Assembly: GCA_910588225.1 (NCBI GenBank)
Contig: CAJUQT010000069.1
Location: forward strand, 1-11,442
Direction: 5' to 3'
From: an uncultured Acetatifactor sp.
GTDB taxonomy: Bacteria > Bacillota > Clostridia > Lachnospirales > Lachnospiraceae
DNA length: 11,442 nt
The notes beneath the pieces were generated by a model. That model was not told where the DNA came from. It saw only the letters and a program-made list of their open reading frames with translations, and did no database searches. A program made the position numbers and the translations under genes. Shown here piece by piece: positions 6,263-11,442 of this stretch; the first letter of the stretch is position 1; every line of letters begins with the position of its first letter.

Positions 6263-6289
6263 ATGACATGATGTTCAGTCATGTATCAT
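6263..6289 (+). promoter_or_regulatory. Hairpin at the predicted 5' end of the rho transcript
   Basis: ATGACATGA (6263-6271) pairs with TCATG (6279-6283) and TCAT (6286-6289), with a 2-nt bulge (TA) and a 7-nt loop. It begins right at the start predicted from the -10 at 6250-6255, so it could stabilise the message or take part in control of rho. The pairing is short and AT-rich, so this is tentative. Confidence 0.25.
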
Positions 6290-6358
6290 GGCAGCACGTC
6301 AATATCAAATCTGGCTGTGCCCCCCTTTTATGAAAACTGCAGAAAACAGGAGGAATCT

Positions 6359-8002
6359 ATGAGAGAAAAGTATGAATCGCTTGCACTTGTACAGCTGAAA
6401 GAGCTTGCGAAAGCCCGCGGACTGAAAGGTACGTCGGTAATGAAAAAAGCGGAACTGGTGGAAGCCATGCTGGCCGAGGATGAGAGAGTAAAGGAGCAGG
6501 AAGCGGAAAAAGCTGCGAAAAGTGAGGAGACACAGCAGACGCGGGAAAGTGCTTCAAAGCCGGTACACAGACGAAATGTGGTGACGAATACAAGGTCGTC
6601 GCAGGCGCGGGCAGAGAGAACGGACCGCCCAGAGAGAACAGAACGGATAGAACGGGCTGAGAGACAGGAGCGGAGTGAGAGGCCTGAGAAGACCGATCGG
6701 CCGGTGGGCGTAATGAATGAGAGTACGTACAGGGCGGAGCCCACGGCCCAGAGTGAGAGTGCAGCGAAAACGGATGAGATGCCCAGAGCGGAAGGACAGA
6801 CAATGTCACCGGCAGTACCCCGGACCAATCGGCCCAACGAGGTCTATGATGAGAAGACTTATCCGAAAGAACTGGACAGCGGTGAAGAAGCCAGCGGTAT
6901 TCTGGAGGTTATGCCTGATGGATACGGGTTTATCCGTTGTGAGAACTATTTGCCCGGAGAGAACGATGTGTATGTGGCGCCCAGCCAGATTCGCCGTTTT
7001 GGTCTGAAGACAGGAGATATTCTTAGGGGCAATAAGCGTGTGAAAACACAGCAGGAAAAATTCAGTGCGTTGTTGTTTATACGAACGATAAACGGTTATT
7101 CTATTGAGGAGGCCTCAAAGCGTAAGGCCTTCGAGGACATGACTCCCATTTTCCCGGATGAAAGAATTAAACTGGAGACGCTGGGAAGCAGCGTAGCCAT
7201 GAGGGTGATGGATTTGGTCAGTCCCATAGGAAAAGGCCAGCGTGGTATGATTGTATCTCCGCCGAAAGCAGGTAAAACGACTCTGCTGAAGGAAGTGGCA
7301 AAATCTATTCTTCGTACAAATCCCCGTATGCATATGCTGATATTACTGATTGACGAACGGCCCGAGGAGGTGACGGATGTCAAGGAAGCCATCAGCGGTA
7401 CCAATGTAGAAGTGATATACTCTACTTTTGACGAACTGCCTGATCACCACAAGAGAGTGTCTGAAATGGTGATTGAGCGGGCAAAACGTCTGGTAGAACA
7501 TAAAAAGGATGTAGTTATTTTGCTGGACAGCATTACCCGTCTGGCAAGGGCTTATAATCTGGTGGTTCCGCCCAGCGGACGTACATTGTCAGGCGGTCTG
7601 GATCCCACAGCTCTGCATATGCCCAAGAGATTTTTTGGAGCGGCGAGAAATATGCGTGAAGGCGGAAGCCTGACCATTCTTGCCACCGCGTTGGTGGATA
7701 CGGGCAGCAAGATGGATGACGTAATCTATGAAGAATTTAAGAGTACAGGCAATATGGAAATGATTCTGGACCGCAAACTGTCTGAGAAGAGAATTTTCCC
7801 TGCCATTGATCTGGCGAAATCGGGCACCCGCAGGGAGGATCTGCTGCTGTCGCCGGAAGAGCTGGAAGCCATCAATATCATGCGGAAAGCATTGAACGGA
7901 CTGAAGTCGGATGAGGCAACCGACCGCATTCTGGATATGTTCGCCCGGACAAGAAATAATAATGAATTCGTTCAAATGGTAAAAAGAAACAAATTTATTT
8001 AA
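6359..8002 (+). CDS. rho: Transcription termination factor Rho
   Basis: Rho is a hexameric RNA-dependent ATPase that ends transcription of untranslated RNA. The start at 6359 has a perfect AGGAGG (6348-6353) 5 nt upstream; the same frame is open to 6281, but that extension (starting MYHGSTSIS) lies in the leader. Domain order is an N-terminal helical Rho_N module (about 1-40, LVQLKELAKARGLKG), a long low-complexity linker (about 54-178), the OB-fold RNA-binding domain (about 179-245, EVMPDGYGFIRCENYLPG), then the ATPase core. In the core I see Walker A PPKAGKTT (301-308), catalytic Glu333 in LIDERPEEVTD, Walker B VVILLDSITR with Asp390, and the Q/R-loop region from GGLDPTALHMPKRFFGAARN to KSGTRREDLLLSPEEL. 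At 547 residues it is about 130 longer than the 419-residue E. coli protein, and the excess is the linker. Residues 84-115 are an Arg/Glu-rich run with repeated ER-x-ER patterns. There is no intrinsic terminator after rho; the rpmE promoter starts 8 nt after its stop. Confidence 0.97.
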   Translation: MREKYESLALVQLKELAKARGLKGTSVMKKAELVEAMLAEDERVKEQEAEKAAKSEETQQTRESASKPVHRRNVVTNTRSSQARAERTDRPERTERIERAERQERSERPEKTDRPVGVMNESTYRAEPTAQSESAAKTDEMPRAEGQTMSPAVPRTNRPNEVYDEKTYPKELDSGEEASGILEVMPDGYGFIRCENYLPGENDVYVAPSQIRRFGLKTGDILRGNKRVKTQQEKFSALLFIRTINGYSIEEASKRKAFEDMTPIFPDERIKLETLGSSVAMRVMDLVSPIGKGQRGMIVSPPKAGKTTLLKEVAKSILRTNPRMHMLILLIDERPEEVTDVKEAISGTNVEVIYSTFDELPDHHKRVSEMVIERAKRLVEHKKDVVILLDSITRLARAYNLVVPPSGRTLSGGLDPTALHMPKRFFGAARNMREGGSLTILATALVDTGSKMDDVIYEEFKSTGNMEMILDRKLSEKRIFPAIDLAKSGTRREDLLLSPEELEAINIMRKALNGLKSDEATDRILDMFARTRNNNEFVQMVKRNKFI

Positions 8003-8010
8003 AATAGGAC

Positions 8011-8039
8011 TTGCAACTGCGCTGGCCTTATGCTACAAT
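8011..8039 (+). promoter_or_regulatory. Strong sigma-A type promoter for rpmE
   Basis: TTGCAA (8011-8016), a 17-bp spacer and TACAAT (8034-8039) preceded by TG-C give -35, extended -10 and -10 elements in ideal order. It begins 8 nt after the rho stop and would start transcription near 8046, leaving a leader of about 75 nt. The leader contains a weak AATAAT/ATTATT stem (8086-8103) close to the ribosome binding site. Confidence 0.75.
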
Positions 8040-8120
8040 AATACCGCTGTTTGTGGTTCCATAAGCAGTGCGGATGTGAACGACAAATAATGACGGAATT
8101 ATTATAGAGAGGTGAATGAG

Positions 8121-8321
8121 ATGAAAGAAGGAATCCATCCCAAGTATTATCAGGCAACGGTAACCTGTAACTGTGGCAACACGTTTGTGACAGGCTCCAC
8201 AAAGCCTGAGATTCATGTGGAAGTCTGCTCAAAGTGCCATTCGTTCTATACCGGCCAGCAGAAGACGGCGAGAGCCGACGGACGTATTGAGAAGTTCAAT
8301 AAAAAATACGGTGTTAAATAG
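8121..8321 (+). CDS. rpmE: 50S ribosomal protein L31, zinc-binding type
   Basis: A 66-residue L31, a small protein that bridges the two ribosomal subunits at the central protuberance. It begins MKEGIHPKYYQATVTC and carries the zinc-binding cysteines Cys16 and Cys18 in CNCGNTF and Cys36 and Cys39 in CSKC, so it is the C+ form rather than the zinc-independent paralogue. The frame extends to a GTG at 8112, but the ATG at 8121 has AGAGGTG (8108-8114) at proper spacing and gives the family's usual N-terminus. It has its own promoter directly after rho and an intrinsic terminator directly after its stop. In Firmicutes that use zinc-free L31 under zinc limitation, this form acts as a zinc reserve; whether that holds here is not visible. 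Confidence 0.97.
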   Translation: MKEGIHPKYYQATVTCNCGNTFVTGSTKPEIHVEVCSKCHSFYTGQQKTARADGRIEKFNKKYGVK

Positions 8322-8331
8322 GAATCGAGGG

Positions 8332-8364
8332 AAAAGGTTGAGGTCATCGTATCTCAACCTTTTT
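8332..8364 (+). terminator. Intrinsic terminator after rpmE
   Basis: AAAAGGTTGAG (8332-8342) and CTCAACCTTTT (8353-8363) form a perfect 11-bp stem, extendable by a G-T and a T-A pair, with a 6-nt inner loop. The 3' arm runs into TTTTT then C. It lies 10 nt after the rpmE stop and 46 nt before the next gene. Because of the A-rich 5' arm, part of the T-tract is in the stem, so termination may be incomplete. Confidence 0.85.
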
Positions 8365-8410
8365 CATCATATTCTGTTCCCTGTGAGAAAAAAGAAAGTT
8401 GGTGGCAATT

Positions 8411-9400
8411 ATGGCAGGAAGAAGGCACAACCGCTATTCCGGTGTCGGCGGCCAGGCCGTGCTGGAAGGTGTGATGATGAAAAACAAGGAAAAGTATGCG
8501 GTGGCGGTGCGGCGGCCGGACGGCGGAATATCCGTGGAAGTGAATAACTATCCGGGGGTTCTGTATGGCAGAAAGATAAAGGAAATTCCTTTTATAAGAG
8601 GGATTTTCAATTTTATTGACTCACTGGTACTTGGGACCAGGTGTCTGAACTTTTCCGCATCTTTTTATGAGGAAGAGGAGGGGGACAGCAGTAAGACAGG
8701 AGGAACGGGCGATAAACTGATGACTACGCTTGTCACCTGTTTTTCTATAGTGCTGGCAGTGGGGATTTTTATTGTACTGCCGTATTTTCTGGCGGCACGG
8801 TTGAATGGATTTCTGCGAAACAAGTCGCTTACTGCCATTATTGAAGGAGTAGTGCGTATCGTGATATTTATTCTGTATATATGGGGTATCAGTGCCATGA
8901 AAGATATACGGCGCCTGTACAGATATCATGGTGCAGAGCACAAATGTATTAACTGTATTGAAAAAGGAAGGCTTTTGACGCCGGCCAATGTCATGAGAAG
9001 TTCAAGACTGCACAGGAGATGCGGAACAAGCTTTATTTTCTTTGTGTTTTTTGTAAGCATTATTCTGTTTTTCTTTATTCGTGTGGAGAATCCGCTGTGG
9101 CGAGTGGGGCTTCGGATTTTGCTGATGCCTGTGGTGGCGGGGATTTCCTATGAAATTATCCGGCTGGCAGGAAAAAGCGACAATATTCTGGTGAGACTGA
9201 TTTCTGCGCCGGGTATGGCGATTCAGAGGATGTCCACCAAAGAACCGGACAGGCAGATGGTGGAAGTTGCCATTGCTTCTGTGGAGGCTGTGTTTGACTG
9301 GAGAACGTATCTGATGGAAAACTTCGGTTATACAGAGGAAGAATTGCAGCCCGAAGAGAAATGGTCCGAAAGCGATTTGGAGGAACAGGATGACATATGA
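8411..9400 (+). CDS. DUF1385 family membrane protein
   Basis: A 329-residue protein of the DUF1385 family, whose biochemical role is not established. Family hallmarks are GVGGQAVLEGVMM (11-23) near the N-terminus, YHGAEHKCINCIE (172-184) and HRRCGTSF (201-208). The His, Glu and Cys residues of the last two could form a metal or redox site, which is inference. About four membrane segments are visible: 104-128, 143-162, 206-224 and 232-250. The N-terminal 100 residues and the acidic C-terminal tail (about 308-329) are probably cytoplasmic. A frame extension to a TTG at 8399 adds only four residues; the ATG at 8411 with GGTGG 5 nt upstream is preferred. The end overlaps prmC by 11 nt. The order rpmE, DUF1385, prmC, prfA recurs in Firmicutes, hinting at a role tied to translation or simply a shared message. 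Confidence 0.9.
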   Translation: MAGRRHNRYSGVGGQAVLEGVMMKNKEKYAVAVRRPDGGISVEVNNYPGVLYGRKIKEIPFIRGIFNFIDSLVLGTRCLNFSASFYEEEEGDSSKTGGTGDKLMTTLVTCFSIVLAVGIFIVLPYFLAARLNGFLRNKSLTAIIEGVVRIVIFILYIWGISAMKDIRRLYRYHGAEHKCINCIEKGRLLTPANVMRSSRLHRRCGTSFIFFVFFVSIILFFFIRVENPLWRVGLRILLMPVVAGISYEIIRLAGKSDNILVRLISAPGMAIQRMSTKEPDRQMVEVAIASVEAVFDWRTYLMENFGYTEEELQPEEKWSESDLEEQDDI

Positions 9401-10274
9401 GGAGCTGTATCGTTGGGGCAGTGAACGTCTGACTGCTGCCGGAATTGAAGAGGCGGCTCTGGACGCCAGACTTTTGCTGGAATATATCTGTGGTACGGAC
9501 CGTAACGAACTGCTGGCTCACGGAGACAGAGAGGTGGAGAACAGGAAACGGACAGCCTATGGAGAGCTGCTTGCAGAGAGGGAGAAGAGGATACCTCTTC
9601 AGTATCTGACAGGAGAGCAGGCGTTTATGGGGCTGGAATTTCGGGTGAACGAAGCGGTACTGATTCCCAGACAGGATACGGAGATTCTGGTGGAGGAAGT
9701 CCTTCGGCATCTCCATGATGGTATGCGGATTCTGGATATGTGTACTGGTTCCGGCTGTATTCTGATCAGTCTTTTATATTATACTAACGACTGTGAAGGC
9801 GTGGGACTGGATATTTCAGAGACCGCACTGAGAGTGGCGGAAGAGAACAAGGAGAAGCTTTTGGGTGGTAAAATACAGGAGAGACATGGCAGAATCCACT
9901 TTGAGCAAAGCAACCTGTTTGAAAAGGCGGTCGGACTTTTTGATGTGATTGTGTGTAATCCTCCTTATATTCGCAGGGAAGCGCTGAGAACGCTGATGCC
10001 GGAAGTGGGGAAGTATGAGCCGGTGGATGCATTGGATGGCGGGGAAGACGGCCTTTTTTTCTATCGGGAAATAACGGCCAGGAGCAAAGACTTTCTGTGT
10101 GGCGGAGGAAAGTTGTTCTTTGAGATTGGATGTGAGCAGGCCGAAGATGTGTGTGGACTGATGAAAAGTGCCGGATTCGAGGCAATAAATGTAGTAAAGG
10201 ATTACAGCGGACTGGACCGGGTGGTTTACGGTACCAGAGGGTTTGATTTGGAGACCGTCATTTCGACAGAATGA
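9390..10274 (+). CDS. prmC: Peptide chain release factor N5-glutamine methyltransferase PrmC
   Basis: PrmC uses S-adenosylmethionine to methylate the glutamine of the GGQ motif in release factors, which raises their peptide-release activity. The 294 residues hold the N-terminal helical substrate-binding domain (about 1-75) ending in the typical PLQYLTGEQAFMG, the LIPRQDTEILVE strand (91-102), SAM-binding motif I LDMCTGSGCI (115-124), the acidic GLDIS (139-143) and the catalytic NPPYI (190-194). The start at 9390 lies inside the DUF1385 gene (11-nt overlap) with GGAGGA 5 nt upstream, which suggests translational coupling. Its main substrate, RF1, is encoded 13 nt downstream. The variable tail after about residue 280 (FDLETVISTE) is unremarkable. 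Confidence 0.96.
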   Translation: MTYEELYRWGSERLTAAGIEEAALDARLLLEYICGTDRNELLAHGDREVENRKRTAYGELLAEREKRIPLQYLTGEQAFMGLEFRVNEAVLIPRQDTEILVEEVLRHLHDGMRILDMCTGSGCILISLLYYTNDCEGVGLDISETALRVAEENKEKLLGGKIQERHGRIHFEQSNLFEKAVGLFDVIVCNPPYIRREALRTLMPEVGKYEPVDALDGGEDGLFFYREITARSKDFLCGGGKLFFEIGCEQAEDVCGLMKSAGFEAINVVKDYSGLDRVVYGTRGFDLETVISTE

Positions 10275-10287
10275 GAGGATGGATATC

Positions 10288-11382
10288 ATGTTTGATAAAT
10301 TAGAAGATTTGCTGATTCGATTTGAGGAAATTATGGGCGAACTTCATGAGCCGACAGTGACCGGTAATCAGGAACGCTTTCGTAAGCTGATGAAAGAACA
10401 GAGCGATTTGACTCCCATTGTAAACGCATATACGGAATACAAGAAATGCAAAGCTGAAATCGAAGACTCTCTGACAATGTTGGAGGGAGAAAATGATGAA
10501 GAAATGCGGGAGATGATTAAAGAGACTTTGAATGAGAATAAAAAGCGGGTGGAAGAGCTGGAGCAGGAGCTGAAAGTATTGCTTCTGCCCAAGGACCCCA
10601 ATGACGATAAAAACGTGATTGTGGAAATCCGCGCAGGTGCGGGCGGGGATGAATCGGCTCTGTTTGCCGCGGAAATTTACCGTATGTATGTGCATTATGC
10701 GGAGAGCCAGCGCTGGAGAGTAGAGACATTGAATGTGGATGAAATCGGTATCGGAGGAATGAAGGAAGTGCAGTTCATGATTACCGGCCAGGGTGCATAC
10801 TCCAAAATGAAATATGAGAGCGGGGTGCATCGGGTACAGCGTGTGCCGGAGACCGAGAGCGGCGGCAGGATTCATACCTCTACCATCAGTGTGGCTGTGA
10901 TGCCGGAGGTGGATGAGGACATTGATATTGTTATTGATGAGAAGGATATCCGGGTGGATGTCATGAGAGCGTCCGGAAACGGGGGACAGTGCGTGAATAC
11001 CACGGATTCCGCGGTACGTCTGACACATTATCCTACCGGCATTGTGGTGTACAGCCAGACAGAGAAATCTCAGCTTCAGAATAAGGCGAAGGCTTTCGCT
11101 CTGCTGAAGGCAAAATTGTATGATATCGAGCAGCAGCAGAGACATGATGCGGAAGCAGAACTGCGCCGCAGTCAGATTGGAACGGGGGATCGTTCTGAGA
11201 AAATCCGCACATATAATTTTCCCCAGGGAAGAGTCACTGACCATCGCATTGGTCTGACGATTTATAAACTGGATAAAGTGATGAACGGAGATATTCAGGA
11301 GATACTGGATGCCTGTATTGCCGCCGACCAGGCGGCCAAGCTGGCAAAGATGGGAGAAAACCAGGAGAGCCTGGTCGGTTAG
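10288..11382 (+). CDS. prfA: Peptide chain release factor 1 (RF1)
   Basis: RF1 recognises UAA and UAG stop codons and triggers peptide release. The 364-residue protein starts MFDKLEDLLIRFEEIMGELH. An ATG three codons earlier (10279) overlaps the GAGAGG site, so 10288 is preferred. The N-terminal coiled domain covers about 1-100. Domain 2 begins at EIRAGAGGDESALFA (113-127). The peptide anticodon is PET (187-189) in RVPETESGGRIHTST, a Pro-x-Thr form as expected for RF1 rather than the SPF of RF2. The catalytic GGQ is at 232-234, followed by CVNTTDSAVRLTH. The domain 3-4 segment RSQIGTGDRSEKIRTYNFPQ is intact. Gln234 is the PrmC target. The gene ends in UAG, which only RF1 reads. The last 52 bp of the gene, with the stop, are part of a block repeated exactly just downstream (11389-11442), but the first copy is an uninterrupted frame. 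Confidence 0.97.
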   Translation: MFDKLEDLLIRFEEIMGELHEPTVTGNQERFRKLMKEQSDLTPIVNAYTEYKKCKAEIEDSLTMLEGENDEEMREMIKETLNENKKRVEELEQELKVLLLPKDPNDDKNVIVEIRAGAGGDESALFAAEIYRMYVHYAESQRWRVETLNVDEIGIGGMKEVQFMITGQGAYSKMKYESGVHRVQRVPETESGGRIHTSTISVAVMPEVDEDIDIVIDEKDIRVDVMRASGNGGQCVNTTDSAVRLTHYPTGIVVYSQTEKSQLQNKAKAFALLKAKLYDIEQQQRHDAEAELRRSQIGTGDRSEKIRTYNFPQGRVTDHRIGLTIYKLDKVMNGDIQEILDACIAADQAAKLAKMGENQESLVG

Positions 11383-11442
11383 GACCGAGGCGGCCAAGCT
11401 GGCAAAGATGGGAGAAAACCAGGAGAGCCTGGTCGGTTAGGA
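11331..11442 (+). repeat. 58-bp tandem duplication of the prfA 3' end
   Basis: Positions 11331-11384 and 11389-11442 are identical over all 54 bases, a tandem repeat with a 58-bp period. The similarity extends leftwards as GACCA (11326-11330) against GACCGA (11383-11388), with one extra G in the second. Each copy includes the last codons of prfA, the TAG stop (11380-11382 and 11438-11440) and a 6-bp hairpin ACCAGG-AGAG-CCTGGT (11360-11374 and 11418-11432). The second copy has no start of its own and is not translated in the prfA frame. The window stops at the end of the second copy, so more units may follow or the repeat may be an assembly artefact. Confidence 0.9.

Noticed and set aside
6281..6358. 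N-terminal extension of Rho from 6281
   Set aside because: The perfect AGGAGG lies 5 nt before the ATG at 6359, and the extension lies within the predicted leader and hairpin.
10846..10854. PET instead of PAT in the RF1 peptide anticodon as a possible specificity change
   Set aside because: The middle residue of the Pro-x-Thr motif varies among RF1 proteins; Pro187 and Thr189 are kept, so UAA/UAG recognition is expected.
10300..11397. Minus-strand open frame (365 codons) opposite prfA
   Set aside because: It mirrors the RF1 gene almost exactly and has no family motifs. It is open only because of codon bias on the other strand.
1..11442. CRISPR arrays, tRNA or rRNA genes
   Set aside because: No regularly spaced direct repeats with unique spacers, no tRNA-like cloverleaf with TTCRA arm and no rRNA sequence were seen on either strand.

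Overview
The window looks like a chromosomal segment from an anaerobic Clostridia, most likely a Lachnospiraceae member. The evidence is the gene content: a DUF4364 regulator, a small single-domain malic enzyme, Rho next to rpmE, a DUF1385-prmC-prfA block, and a broken Rpn/PD-(D/E)XK-type nuclease gene of the kind abundant in that family. Purine-rich ribosome binding sites and moderate GC agree. This placement comes from reading protein motifs, not from a database search.

Layout. Positions 1-122 hold no gene, only a near-perfect hairpin (20-40). Positions 123-915 are a decayed nuclease gene with two frame breaks and a lost catalytic core. Positions 1008-1697 encode an unrecognised 229-residue protein. 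After a 183-bp regulatory-looking gap come a NYN (PIN-like) RNase-fold protein with two C-terminal LOTUS/OST-HTH domains (1881-2867) and the AAA+ ATPase RarA (2938-4275), probably co-transcribed. Their convergent neighbours on the minus strand are a DUF4364 winged-helix protein (4272-4790) and a malic enzyme (4910-6076). A 93-bp hairpin element flanked by a 13-bp direct repeat separates these two, and it appears to have inserted at the malic enzyme stop codon. The divergent region 6077-6358 carries promoters for the malic enzyme (minus) and rho (plus), plus several palindromes.

The right half is a plus-strand translation and transcription block: rho with a long Arg/Glu-rich linker (6359-8002), rpmE with its own strong promoter and an intrinsic terminator (8011-8364), the DUF1385 membrane protein, prmC and prfA. 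PrmC methylates the GGQ glutamine of RF1, the product of the next gene. DUF1385 and prmC overlap by 11 nt, and prmC and prfA are 13 nt apart, so the three are probably translated from one message.

Most of the window is ordinary housekeeping DNA, and I do not see a new multi-gene system. The points most worth checking are the element between the malic enzyme and DUF4364 genes, the exact 54-bp tandem repeat of the prfA 3' end at the right edge, the NYN plus two-LOTUS protein, and the Rho linker.
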